Shown: piece after piece, positions 31,428 to 43,111 of the stretch | Position numbering within the stretch: the stretch's first letter is position 1 | Layout: the number at the start of each line of letters is the position of its first letter | Assembly: GCA_003956705.1 (NCBI GenBank) | Contig: QZCP01000839.1 | Coordinates: 124,001-188,000 of the forward strand | Direction: 5' to 3' | DNA length: 64,000 nt | DNA from: Brevipalpus yothersi | Taxonomy: Eukaryota > Arthropoda > Arachnida > Trombidiformes > Tenuipalpidae | Made by a program: the position numbers and the translations under genes | The notes under the pieces: model-generated | Told to the model about the DNA's origin: nothing | Database searches by the model: none | The model's input: only the letters and a program-made list of their open reading frames with translations

Positions 31428-32241
31428 TTAACTTCGAAGAGCTTGCAATCGCTCTCGCATTGCATTTATCTCCTCTTCCTCGCTTTCACTCTCCGATTGA
31501 GGAGTCTCTTTGGTATCTTTGATCTCTGCTTGCGGCTTAAGCTCAGAAATTGCCTTGATGTCACCTGAAAGATGAATAAAGTATCCCACTTGAATCCTCT
31601 CAAATTTTGACAAAGAATCAACCCACCTTTGAGAACCTCATTCAAGATTTTATCCACCTCAGCTTGGACTTGTTCTTCCAACTCCTCCTCATCAATATTG
31701 ACCGCTTCATCGATGGTTTCTTCCATCATCTCACCGATGATGCCAGCTTTCATCATTTCTCTAGACATCTCTTGCATTGATTGTGATATTTCATGGATTT
31801 TCACAAGATTTTGCATACTCTTCATAACCTCAGTACTTTTTTCCATTGCACCAGCAACTTTTAAGTTTGATAAAGATTGATTCAAGTGAAGCATCACAGA
31901 TCCAATCTGAGCTTTGGAAACATTCAACTTTTCAATTGCTTTCTTGGAATTCACTAAACTTCTTGCTAATACTAGACAGGCACTTTTATCACCCTTTTTA
32001 GCTGCATCTTTCAGTGAAGATTTGACTTTTGCCTCTTCTCTCTGTATAGCTCTTATCTGACGATCCAATTGAAAATTTTGTTTCCTCAGCTTTGAGATCC
32101 ATTCGCGTCCCTACCAAAGGATCAACAACAAAATCAAAAAATCAAATTACACCCACATCAAGGTGGACACACACAAACACACAAAATTCGCCTCACCTGC
32201 TCTTTTGGATTACTCTTAGTATCCTTTCCAAACAGGCCCAT
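31428..32241 (-). CDS. CHMP3: ESCRT-III subunit CHMP3 / Vps24
   Basis: Exons 32241-32197, 32110-31627 and 31564-31428 join at GT-AG sites with correct phase to give 221 residues, against 222 in human. The start MGLFGKD matches the conserved myristoylation-type N-terminus (human MGLFGK). The basic first helix and core follow: LDRQIRAIQREEAKVKSSLK, DAAKKGDKSACLVLAR, STEVMKSMQNLVKI and EMMKAGIIGEMMEETID. The acidic C-terminal tail ends INAMRERLQALRS, which is the MIT-interacting motif that binds Vps4 and deubiquitinases. Role by family: polymerises with CHMP2 on Snf7/CHMP4 filaments to drive membrane scission in multivesicular bodies, cytokinesis and nuclear envelope sealing. Reading through the second donor gives a spurious alternative tail, which I rejected. 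The gene is head to head with BCL7. Confidence 0.96.
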
Positions 32242-32600
32242 AATTTATTCTATGTAAAAAAATGTAACATTTATTTAAAAAATCCAGAGAAAAATGAATA
32301 AATATCAACCAGTTAATAATCTGAATTAAATTCGCAATGTTTATGTTTACAAAAAGTTTCTTGCCAGTAGATGTCACTACCATCTATCTAGAGGGAGTGC
32401 GCATGCGCTTTAGTATCAATTTTTGTCAAAAATTTTGTCTCAAAATTTTCCTGAAATCGAGATTCAATTTTAAAAGGATTTTAGCTCTGTTTGACTATTT
32501 TAGAATAAATCGATCTAATTGTTCGGTCATTTTTGACCTGTGTGTGATTTTAGTGGAACATAACGGGCCAAGTGTGGTGATTAAGGTGGATAGAAGCAAA
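32242..32600. promoter_or_regulatory. Divergent promoter region of CHMP3 and BCL7
   Basis: About 360 bases between opposing start codons. It contains TGCGCATGCGC at 32398-32408, a perfect match to the palindromic NRF1 (Erect wing) site consensus often found in housekeeping promoters. Beside it is a TAGATGTCACTACCATCTA partial dyad (32368-32386). These sites lie roughly 160-200 bases from either start codon, a plausible position for a shared promoter. Confidence 0.6.
32398..32408. promoter_or_regulatory. NRF1-type palindromic site
   Basis: GCGCATGCGC (32399-32408) preceded by T fits the YGCGCAYGCGCR consensus of NRF1. It lies in the short divergent region between CHMP3 and BCL7. Binding is inferred from sequence only. 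Confidence 0.55.
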
Positions 32601-33247
32601 ATGATGTCTAGATCATTGAGAGCGGATACAAGAAGCCGAGCCAAGGATGATGTCCGAAAAGCAATGTTGGCAAAGGATAAAGTTAGAAAATGGTTAGAAC
32701 TTGATGATTTGAATGCTTATTTTTTCATTGCATGAATGTTCATGATGATCTTACTGTTCTGTTTCTATTAATCTGTAGGGAAAAGAAGTGGGTCACCATT
32801 GGTGATACCTCGATGAAAATTTTCAAATGGGTTCCCGTTACCAATTATGATACTGTAAGTTGATTTCGATTGTGAGAGTTTTCAAGTGATTACTAATTTA
32901 TGGCTTATTTTTTATAGGTTTCTCCTACTTCAAATAGAATCAAGAGTAAAACAATCGATCACAATAAGGAAAACATTGAGGAGAAAGGGAAATCTCATTC
33001 GATTCGTACTGATGCAACGGTAACAAATTCCTTCTCATCTGTTGCTAATGAACAATCTGGGACCGGCTTCTCTGAGGCAAGCCATGAAGGTACATCAACA
33101 CATCAATCGACAGTCACATCAGCTTTTCTGGGTGAAAATAGTAGTGATGCCCAGTTTCCGGATTCCGTTCACGATGTCAGTATGGCGAGCTCAGACACCT
33201 CCGAGAGAGCACACGATGACAGTTCAAATAAAAGACAAAAAAGTTGA
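32601..33247 (+). CDS. BCL7: BCL7-family SWI/SNF (BAF) complex subunit
   Basis: Exons 32601-32692, 32779-32854 and 32918-33247 join at GT-AG sites and give 165 residues. The conserved N-terminal BCL7 domain is complete only after splicing: SRSLRADTRSRAKDDVRKAM, then KVRKWEKKWVTIGDTSMKIF and KWVPV. Human BCL7A has nearly the same block (RSVRAETRSRAKDD, KVRKWEKKWVTVGDTSL). The C-terminal two thirds are Ser/Thr-rich and poorly conserved, as in the family, and end NKRQKS. The start may be the first or second of two adjacent ATGs (32601 or 32604); the second matches the family better. Role by family: accessory subunit that links the BAF chromatin remodeller to the nucleosome acidic patch. It is divergent from CHMP3 and convergent with TMEM258. 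An AATAAA signal lies at 33533-33538. Confidence 0.94.
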
Positions 33248-33554
33248 AACTCTCTTAAATTAACACCTACCAGTGATGAATAGTATATCATGCAAAATTG
33301 ATCATTTTTTCTCCATCAAATATGTTTCATTTTGTTTCCTTATCTAATGCATGCCCTGGGCTCACATACAGCCTATTCCATCTCGAAGAACTTCAATCCA
33401 CTTTCTTTGACCGCAAATTATTTGAAATCCAAGAAATACATAATTATTTTTACCGTTTTGCTCCCTTTATTATTTCCACTTCATTGTAAATATATTCATT
33501 TTGAAGTAGCAATTGGTATCATAAGAATTATAAATAAAAATCTTAATATGAATC
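33248..33554. other. Overlapping 3' ends of BCL7 and TMEM258
   Basis: The only candidate poly(A) signals found here are AATAAA on the plus strand at 33533-33538 (for BCL7) and its minus-strand equivalent at 33466-33471 (for TMEM258). If both are used, the two 3' UTRs overlap by some tens of bases as convergent transcripts. No coding potential otherwise. Confidence 0.5.
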
Positions 33555-33809
33555 TCATACAAGAATTCCAACATTGAGTAGCAGAAAGAGTATACCAAAT
33601 CCAAGGAAAAATGAGCCGATCAGGGCAATGAACAGTTCTTTCACCAAGCTACCAAAACTGGAGGTGCTAAGTAGTGATGATCCAGGGGCTGATGATGCTT
33701 TACCTTGGACAACGAAAAACCAACACATGAAAAACAAACCAATTGTGTTAAGAAGTAAACTCAAGTGTGGATACAGGGCTGGATTGACAATCGGCTCATA
33801 CGGCATCAT
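33555..33809 (-). CDS. TMEM258: TMEM258 / Kuduk, oligosaccharyltransferase-associated membrane protein
   Basis: Single exon of 84 residues starting MMPYEPIVNPALYPHLSLLL. The family pattern PVNPAxxPHLxxxL..IGxFFxxWFFV is clear, followed by VKELFIALIGSFFLGFGILF and LLLNVGI. Two transmembrane helices are predicted (about residues 20-35 and 57-83). Human TMEM258 has 79 residues. Here the N-terminus is shorter but the loop between the helices is expanded by roughly ten Ser/Gly-rich residues (GKASSAPGSSLLSTSS). The frame extends upstream to another ATG at 33830, but the MMPYEP start fits the family length better. Role by family: small subunit of the N-glycosylation oligosaccharyltransferase in the endoplasmic reticulum. 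Confidence 0.9.
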   Translation of the reverse strand: MMPYEPIVNPALYPHLSLLLNTIGLFFMCWFFVVQGKASSAPGSSLLSTSSFGSLVKELFIALIGSFFLGFGILFLLLNVGILV

Positions 33810-33978
33810 GATGATGATGGTGAATCTCACAAGTTTGAACCCGCCAACAACTTAAGAGAATTTGCCAAACAACTTCTCGACACTGTAGGTAAGTGTTCAA
33901 TATTTTGGAATATTCTTGCAAAGTGTTTCAAAAAATAATGATTCAATTTAACATTGATGATGCAAACAGATAAACTTT

Positions 33979-34500
33979 CGGAATCGCTAAAGTCACAACA
34001 TGAAATTCGACATCAGCGCCCCTATGATGTGACTTTAACCGATATACGTTAAAGTCACGTCATGAATTTCTAGATGGCGCTGTGGACTCAATGCTCACTC
34101 ACATTGAATGTAACGCCATCTATATACTAGTCACACTATTTAGTACTAGTGCGCTAGTAGTAAATACTAGTATGAATAGGCTGAGGTAGGACAGAACAGG
34201 TTAGGTTAGGTTAGGTTAGGTTGGGTTAGGTCTGGCGCCAAAACTGTTGACAGGTTAAATTTCATAAGAAAATAAGCTTCTCATTGTCTTAATCAATTTT
34301 TTTAATGATTTAACTAATTAGGCACCTTCTGGCACTATTTAGTCAATAATTGGCGCTACTTTCTATTCTGTACTATGATAGAGAATGGAGTGACCTCTAC
34401 CGCATTTGGTGACTTTAGCGCTCGCTCACACCAGCTGTTAAAGTCACATCATAGGGGCGCTCGTGTCGTTTGGTGACATTTGGTGACTTTATCCTCAGCC
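33979..34500. mobile_element. Non-autonomous Mutator-like element (MITE) with internal TTAGG array
   Basis: The element is flanked by an exact 9-bp direct repeat ATAAACTTT (33970-33978 and 34501-34509), the target-site duplication size typical of Mutator-like elements. Its ends are imperfect inverted repeats, both containing TAAAGTCAC about nine bases from the edge (33988-33996, and GTGACTTTA at 34483-34491). Further in is a perfect 25-bp inverted repeat (34015-34039 and 34437-34461; core GCGCCCCTATGATG). The TAAAGTCAC word or its complement recurs several times. There is no transposase frame. The interior carries a short TTAGG array and TAGATGGCG/CGCCATCTA dyads (about 34071-34122). It sits about 170 bases upstream of the TMEM258 start codon and could affect its promoter. 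Confidence 0.75.
34201..34230 (+). repeat. Interstitial telomere-type TTAGG array
   Basis: Six tandem pentamers, TTAGG four times, then TTGGG, then TTAGG. TTAGG is the common arthropod telomere repeat. The array lies inside the inverted-repeat element at 33979-34500. Confidence 0.85.
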
Positions 34501-34509
34501 ATAAACTTT

Positions 34510-37500
34510 GCTCATGTCGGCAAAAGCTTTTAATCACTTGACATGTTCTGATCATCATCTGTTTTATACCACTCAACAGATGGCACCTTTTTGTCGGCTG
34601 AATATTCGATGGGAAGAAAAGTTCTAATCTACTATCGAATTTTAGAACTTTTTCGTTTGGGTGAACTTTTTCGAGCGGTCGTGTAAGTGATAGTGTAAAC
34701 TGTATTCAGTTTATAAGTTTCTCTGGCTTGGGTTTTGTGTATTGATATGGCCCAAGCTTGTGGCTGAAAAATTAGACGCAATATACTATGTACATGAGAA
34801 TGATTTTCGATCAATCGATAGAATATTTATTTGAAATCGAATCATCTACCGTAGAACGATTATCAGTATAGTTGGTGATTGAAATACTGATTGAAAAAAT
34901 TCCCTAGCATCAGCTTTTTAATTGTTCATTGGAAACCTGAATATTCGAGTATCTAGTGTGTTTTGTTCGAAAAGAAACGTGATCACAGACATCTTTATTT
35001 GACCATAAATCATCAAATTTAGAGTATATAATCTGTTCATTACGCTCATCTCTCATTGACTGTGATCATTGCTCGATTCTTTTTGATCCTCAAAACGCTA
35101 CCGAATTGCGATCTAGATTATGAACTCCACTGAGAGCGATAATCTCATTACTTAAGATGATTATGGGTATTTGTATCTAAGTTATACATTTAGGAAAAGC
35201 TCATTTCACACTCTATCAAACATCAAATCTTGGTAAGAAGAAGAGGAAGAGGACATTTTTTTGATCTCAGGTCTTTACGAGATATGAGTGGATGTTACTG
35301 ATTCGAGAAATCTTTGCTGTGAATAGCGTGATAAGAATCTGTTCCCTCACGGTGGTCACCGTGTTTCATCGTCAACCATGCCATTCATTCTTATGGAGCC
35401 AAAATGAAGATCTTAGTGTAATGCGATTATATCATGAGCTGTTCAGACGATGACAGTTTTTAAAAGTTGCTTTTTTCATGTCAGTTGTGAAATCTCTTGA
35501 CTACAATCTCTGAGAATCACTCAAAATCAATCCACAAGTGAAAAAGTTGCTTCGAGTCTTTCTCAAAATCAACAAGGCCACTATTTTACTTTCTGACCTC
35601 CATATTACATTTTGAGATGAAACAATCCAAAATAATTAAATTTGTCATTTTCGAGCCAATATTTACGTATCCATCTGATTTATATTTCCATTGGAAAGAG
35701 AAAAATTTAAGACAGATGACGAAATCCTTGGAAATCTATGGGGAAAATTCATTTTATGAATAAAATAGTATACTTCTCTGATATGTACTTATGGAGCTCA
35801 TGAAAATTTTATTTTCAGCAGAAACCATATCAGCTCCAAGAGAATCGAGGACTGTATCATCCAGGAATACATGAAAATTCTTATACCTCTTCCTAATAAA
35901 GCACATACATGTATTTACAGTTTATGTAAACTGAGTAATGTAGTGTTCTGAGTTTTCAATGGTTGGTGAAGATTATTGCAGAGGCGTTAATTGATGACGA
36001 TGGGATTGAAAAATACTAATGATGCAGCTCTATAAACATTATCGAGCACCTACTTCAATTTTACTTTGAGCCCCACCAAGATTTAACTTTTGGTCAATTA
36101 TCATTCCACCAACAAATCGCTTTCCAAGAGACATACACACTCACAAAGGCAGCTCGAAAAATTCCATCACATTTGCTTAGAAAAAATTGTCTTCATGGAA
36201 GTTTGTAAAAAAAGTTTGTGAAAGCGGATTGTTGGTAACATCAAGTTTATTGGAGAAAGCTTTCTATCAAGTCGAGATAACACTTCCAAATAGCTACTCC
36301 ACTACCATCAGATATTGCATTGATAAAATGCAAAATTTGGTTCATTTTATCGATTCTCATTAGAACTTCATCACTTAAACCTCACCCGACGGCTTGAGGC
36401 TCGTCTTTCTGGGTAACACAAAAATATGGTGAATGATAAAAAGCAATCTTAGCCAATTTCTCCCATAACAACAACTTGGCCCATTTGATCACAAATTATA
36501 GGTCTTCCAGCACAGCTCAATGAAGAGCAAATTTTTTCCGAGAGGTGAAGATTCCTCCTCATGATTTACAGAACTGATTCACAAAATTTCATAATTGTTC
36601 TCTCTCTCTCTCTCTTTGATCATCCTTGATCAAGCTTGGACTATCGATTCGACCACAATTGCTCAACTCGCCTTAGGACGCAAATCGTTTAAGAGATTGG
36701 GTGGTGTAATCGCAGTGATGTGTTCCCTCAACACCCATCATTATTGCTATCATTTATTTTGAGAAATAAGCGTCGGAAGTCATCCTGCAAGAGGGATCTG
36801 TTGATACTCTTGCCTCTCAAATATAAAAGATACTACCTCAATGATCCAACCTTATCAATTCTGATGGACTCTGATATAACGATGGAAATAGAGGTGCACA
36901 CGAGATTGGCTTCAAATTTAAAAATTTAAACGCTGATCTCATGAACACCGAACTATCAAAGAATTTTCATCTATCGATTGCAATTCCTCAAAACTGCTCA
37001 CTGAAAAGTTTGATTCAAAAATGTTTCTATTTCCATGAGTGAAGGTTCTAATCAATAATAGTTCGGAAAGATATCATCTCTTACCAGCCCACACTTCTAA
37101 TTGATCAGATTTTAGTTTCAACACATGGTAAAGATAGAATCTGACAAATAAATTTTTACATTCGAATCACATTCCGAAAAGAATTACATTTTGTGAATAG
37201 AAGTGAGACTTTACCTCGACATTCTAAAGCTTTAATCTGTGCTCTAGAGAACAAAATTATTCCATGAATGGTGAAAGTAGGAGTTGAAATATTTCTCCCG
37301 ATAAGCAGAAAGTGATCTAAAATCACATAATTCATTGTATAACTACTGATTACCTGGTAGATTACTTGGAGATTAAATCATGGACAAGCTAGTGTATCGC
37401 TCTCTAAAATTGTCTATCAGCGTTGTAACATGCGAATATCTCACAAAATATACAAGAAATTTCTGTTAGGTATTGAATTTCGATTAAACGTTGGTGGTCA

Positions 37501-39995
37501 AACGAGATTTCAACACACACATTCCTGCTCATCAGATTTTGTATAGATGAACTGTAGCTTGATGGTAGTAAATTTGTCGTCTCGTTGAAAGATAGAAGGA
37601 AAGTGAATTTTGAACATCCAAAAGATTGAGAGCTGATCGTAACGATCGATTTTGATGACAACCAGAGCCAATTTTGCATGTATCTATCAGGAATCAATCT
37701 GAAAAATCAAAGCTAATAAATATTCTTTCGTACAGAGTAGATTCTTGGTGGAAAGAAAATGATACACCAGATTCTTTTGGATATATACATATCGTCTCTA
37801 AAGTGTTTCTTCTGGATTTTTACGGAACGCTTAAATTCAATTTGAAACAAACAGCACCTTCGTATAATTATCATTATCTTCCTCTGCACATTTGAGCCTA
37901 TAACATGGCTGATTTTATCTGAAAGCAAATAAACTAACCGAAAAGTTGGGAGAGAGAGAGAGAGATAGATAGATAGAAAGAAAACAACCACCTTTTTCAG
38001 TGGGTAAAGGTGTGAAAAGAGAGGAAAAGAACAATCGCGCTTTTGAGCTCTATCCTGATGCATCTATTAATTATCACCTTCATCATAATGATGCTTTAGT
38101 ATCATGAATGCATCCAAACATCCAGCATCACCTCACACACACTTTATATTCCCAAAATGTTAAGCTCATCTCATATATTCGACGCCCAGGATCCTTTTTC
38201 CTCCCATTGACTAGGTCGCAGCTCGTAGCTCACCAACGACAGGCACCCATAAACTTCTGCCCCCAAGCAATTGAGGTGCTGAATAGTGATAGTGAGAGGT
38301 GATCTGCATATTTCCTGTCGATTGATTAAAACACCATGATGATGGGGTACCGTAAATGAATTATTGGGCTCGAGAAAGAATATTGGGCGAGTCGTTCGTA
38401 TGTGATGCTGTGTGTGTAAAACTTGGGCTGGTGTGTGTTGTGGAGCTGAAAACCCTTAGGCTGAGTTAGCAGCATCTTTTGATGCAGGATGCTGGAAGGA
38501 TGTGTTTTTTTTTATATGAACCTTATTGTCCGCAAAAAAATGAACAATAGATTTTCAATTATATCTCAATCCTTTGAATCCAGCCAATTTTTTTTATCCC
38601 AACTAACTTCTCAGAAATCTTCAAAACAAAACATTTGAATTAATGGAATCGTGAATATCTCTGTACATTCTTCACCTCTATTCATCTCTCCCTTTCTCTT
38701 GTTTTATTCTCTCAAGAAAAATCAGTGCATCTCATTAAGCTCACCGTAACAATACTCTCGCTTGATTTGTTGCACTATGATGATGATGATAATGATTTCA
38801 GCAACTGATAAAACAATCTGATAGCAGAAGCAGCCTCAGTAGAAGTTGAGGTGAAAGTAGTGTGCATAGTACGTATACAAGAGTTTTGTAAGATATAGAG
38901 AAGAGTTTTTTTATCCACTTTTTCAACACCATGAATGCTGATGAGCGGCTGATAATTAAACATCACTCTTGTTTGCCGAACGCCCTGTTCCGTTTGTCGG
39001 CAATCAAAAGTAGCCCAGTTTCGAGGCTCTCTCTGATTTGTTACATTCTCTCTCTTCTTCCCTATCTTTTCTCATGTCAAGATTTTTATCTGATGAACAG
39101 CTTCAGAAGCAAGTGAAGAAGCAGCGCCCAGATTTACTATGATTGCGAACACTATCAGTTGATATTATCGAGTTACTTGAGAAGCTTGCCGCTTCTTTTT
39201 TAGGGCCGCTTTTGCTTAACAGCCTCAACAAATGTTTTCAAGACGAAAGGCTTTCTCTTCATCATCATCACGCACAGCATCCGATATGATTTGATGAAAT
39301 TTTTACTCCACCAAGGAATATGTTCACCCATGCAGAGTCCATACACACACATCATACACAGTTTCACCAATTTTGGACTACTCTCGAAATTGGGCGACAG
39401 GATTAGCTAGGGATAAAAATTTGGAGGAACAAATCATCCAGTAGCATCGTTTTCTTCCTAAAATGTTTCAACACAAAATATGGGAATGATGATGGTGAGG
39501 AGTACGAATGATGATGATTTGAAATGATGATGAATCATCGTTGATGATGGAGAGAAGGAAAAAAGCGATGATCTGTCGCATGAGCCAATTCATCAGACTT
39601 GAAAACAAATTTTAGCTACCAATTATGGATGAATTGATATTTTTCTCATTTCACCCAGCTTCTCTGACCTAACCACCAAACGCCCCTTTTTAAAAGCAAA
39701 TCTCAACTCCTAAGAGCCCTGAAATCATATAGAGAGTCCGCTTATCTAATTATTTAACTTTTCTCTCTCTCCCTAATTCATGTCGAGTAAATCATGACCG
39801 AGTGAAAAATTAGCATTTTAAGAGGCTATTTCATGGTGAATATGAATACCAGTCGGGAGCCAAGTGTGTGGACAAAATCCCCTGTTTCCAATAGAATAAC
39901 ACACATACTTACAATTTCTCGATTTCGATTCCCTGATTCCTTGATTCATTGCCTTTACTGGACCAAGTGAATCCTGGGCGAGGCTATGTGTAGGT
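34510..39995. other. Gene-poor intergenic region
   Basis: No gene could be supported on either strand. Open frames are short and lack recognisable domains. Noted sequence features are a partial dyad at 34727-34758 (GCTTGGG...CCCAAGC), a (CT)n tract at 36599-36616, a GA/GATA tract at 37947-37980, and GATGATG-rich simple sequence at about 39485-39550. Regulatory sequence for distant genes is possible but cannot be identified here. Confidence 0.5.
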
Positions 39996-39999
39996 ATTG

Positions 40000-40001
<2 letters not shown>

Positions 40002-40051
<50 letters not shown>
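40002..40051. repeat. (CT)n microsatellite
   Basis: About 25 uninterrupted CT dinucleotides. Confidence 0.95.
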
Positions 40052-40052
<1 letters not shown>

Positions 40053-42155
40053 TCTCTTATCTTTTCCATGGGCTGGGTGATGAGAACTCATCTAGGGAGG
40101 CCAAAAACGATACTGACTCATAATAAGTTTCATTTTTTCATACTCATAATTCATGGAGAAATAAGCGAGAAATTAGCAAGGTGATATCTATGAAAAAGGC
40201 AGTCAAAAGCTTCAGAGGCGAGCTATCGGAAAGAGAGAGAGAGAGGCCAGCTTTGAAACAAGTAAGAGAGAGAGAAGAGCAAATGGATTGCTCTTTAAAA
40301 TATGACAGCTATTTCAGGATAATTTCGAGCAAGCCACGGACATCAATGAAGTGCTCAGCAAGAGGAAGATCTTCTCTCTCTTCTCGGCTGAGTATACATG
40401 TATGCTTTCGTCTTTGGATTTACGCTTCATTTGGTGTGTTCATGTTTGTTCAACAATGAAGTTCTTGACTGTGGCGAGAAGAATTTTTTCTCTCTTATTC
40501 TTCTTCTTCTTCCACTTTTTTTCTTCTTCTGCACTAATACAAAACTGAGAAACAACATTACCAGCACCATGGTGATATTAACGAGAAGTAAATTGAAACA
40601 AAAACAGACAAATACTGTCTAAATGAGAAATAAGGCTAGAAAGATGAGTGTGTGTATGAGTATATTTTTTCGGAAACAAATCATAATATTTGAACTTGTC
40701 ACCAGTCTCCTATCTTTCTTTTTCTGTCTCTCTCTCTCTTTCATTGTCGATAGAGTACAAGTTGTCAAAAATTGATGAATCTGACGCTTTTAATCGAGAA
40801 TAAGTGTATCGGTAAACAAAAACAGTGAAAAAAGTAAACAATTTGAAGAGTTTATTTTTCCTTAAAAAAGTTCTTCTTCTCTTTTCTCTTTCAAGATGAT
40901 TGAAGCAGCTACTCACAGTGTTCAAGAGTTTTCACTATAAGAATGAAACATTCCAAAGTATCAGCCTCAATCTTCCGTTTATGTTGATCATTTTTTGAAT
41001 CACATTTGGCTCATAAAAAAAAGTTGATACTTTTTACTTAGCTCAGTTTTCAAATTGAAATACTTTCGTTTTATGTTCACGAAAAAAAATATTGGGGCAT
41101 TACGCGCCCATCTCATGGCACCAAAATCCTCTCTGATAAATTGAGGAAGATAACTTATACACCAAGCCCAAGCTGTAAGATTCGAGCAAGTATTTGAAAA
41201 TTTTGGCCATTTTGGAGGATATAAAAGAAAGAAAGAATATTTTTCACACACACATACTTTGCTTATGTTAGCAAAACAAGTTGAAAAAAATTCATCAAGA
41301 TTAGTGAGAATCATGTGGCTTATAAAGGGATTAGGTTAAGATAAAATAATCATCATCAAAAATATGGTCAAAAAATGTACATGTATTATGTGGGGTGGGC
41401 AAGGCTCAAATTCATTACCATTTATCTTATCACGAAATGTTTCTCTAAATATCATAAATAATTGTGTAAATTTTTCTTAGCCCAATATTAGTTTATCGCT
41501 TCTTAAATACATATATGAATGACTTTTCTTTTCTTTGATTTTTTTCTCCTGCTTTCAAGCTTCTTTTTAAGCCTAAGAAAGCCTTCTTAACTATAATAAG
41601 CACCTAAGAGTCAGCTTTCAAAGAATTTTAGTACTGGCCACAATCATGAGCTCGACCAACAAGGTGTACACGCTCAAATCAATTTACGTGAATAACTGTT
41701 CTTTGAGACGCATTTCATGGAGAAAAATCAATTCGTATCGTCCGTCCAACAATAGAAATTGATGATTCCACATTATCATTGACCTGAAATAAAATTTTGG
41801 TCATTCAGTCGAAAAAAAGCCATGCTTAACTGATCAGTAGGGAAGGGTAAATTATTAATGATTCAAATAAAAACTAGCTCCATGAGCTCACTTCATGGTG
41901 AGATGAGAAAGAGAGAGAGAGAGAGAAGATGTATTAGTAGCAGTAGTGAGTAAGCATCTCGATGTGGTGCAAAGATGAGGAGAGAGAGAGAGAAAGATAC
42001 AAGCCCACAACTTCCGACGGCCTGACCGGTTACTTATCGTTAGTATCAGTGTGGTGGAGGCGGTGGTGACTGTGATATGGTCCTAATTCACTGGATTTGG
42101 CTTGAAATTATCAGCTCAGCGTGTGCCTCTTTCTCTTTTTTTCATCAATGAACTG

Positions 42156-42157
<2 letters not shown>

Positions 42158-42223
<66 letters not shown>
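42158..42223. repeat. (CT)n microsatellite followed by a TTGCTC hexamer run
   Basis: About 33 CT dinucleotides, directly followed by about three TTGCTC/CTTGCT hexamers (to 42241). Confidence 0.95.
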
Positions 42224-42225
<2 letters not shown>

Positions 42226-42713
42226 CTCTTGCTCTTGCTCTAGCTTACTCACCATTCACTCCTCATGGCAAGGGGTGGAGAGAGGTACACTGTTGGCCCA
42301 CGCGCTTCCGATTTGCGACCTCAAGCAAGTTGTGCTGTAAAAGCTGTAAGTTGAGAGGCAGTATAGCCATGAGAGTTTGGTGAACATTTCATGAATGAAC
42401 GTAAAACGTATGGCCTCAAAAATATTGATAGTGTAGAATCAAGTAGAGCAAAAAAAGCGAGAAAGAGAGCGAAAGAGAAAAAATAAGTTCATACATGTAC
42501 TTATGAACATGCCTCAAGCTCAATTCATCAATGATTCTGATCACTTGGATGTAGACTCTTGCATAAGAATACTTTCCTTTGCTCAGAGTGCTCAGGAATG
42601 ATAGTAATTTTTCATCTCTTTTCCTCGATGCTAAATTGATTACAATGTTTCATAGCCATTGAGCAATGTTTCTGAGCATTTCTTTTCTTTTAGCCATTCG
42701 ATCAACATGAGCG

Positions 42714-42716
<3 letters not shown>

Positions 42717-42764
<48 letters not shown>
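42717..42764. repeat. (GA)n microsatellite
   Basis: About 24 GA dinucleotides. The purine strand is opposite to that of the CT tracts on either side. Confidence 0.95.
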
Positions 42765-42768
<4 letters not shown>

Positions 42769-43064
42769 AAAAAAGAAGGCTAGTCAAGTCCATCTTGATC
42801 ATAGCACCCACTCGAACATGATGTGAAGAAAGTGGTAGTGGACACCCGCTTAAATTATTTGCCTCATTTCCTCGATCGAAATCATTTTTCTTCCATACTA
42901 ACGAGAAGTACTATTACATCGTTTGTTCATGCTCACCGCATGTTTTCATTTCATCTCTCCTTCTTTCGTAGTGGCAAAATTTACGAGTGGGAGGTATTTT
43001 TTACTTCATTCATAACTTTCACATCATGTGCCAACGAGCGTTCGAGCTCGTTTTTTTGTAATAT

Positions 43065-43067
<3 letters not shown>

Positions 43068-43109
<42 letters not shown>
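43068..43109. repeat. (CT)n microsatellite
   Basis: About 21 CT dinucleotides. Confidence 0.95.

Positions 43110-43111
<2 letters not shown>

Noticed and set aside
31466..31627. Alternative CHMP3 C-terminus by reading through the last donor
   Set aside because: The spliced version restores the conserved acidic tail and MIT-interacting motif; the read-through tail does not.
37713..38063. 116-codon minus-strand frame
   Set aside because: It is built largely from GA/GATA simple sequence and AT-rich DNA; no domain seen.
42102..42383. Frames of repeated Ser-Leu or Arg-Glu (also near 43.0, 52.0, 52.8, 54.6 and 55.8 kb)
   Set aside because: They are translations of CT/GA microsatellites with no conserved flanking sequence.
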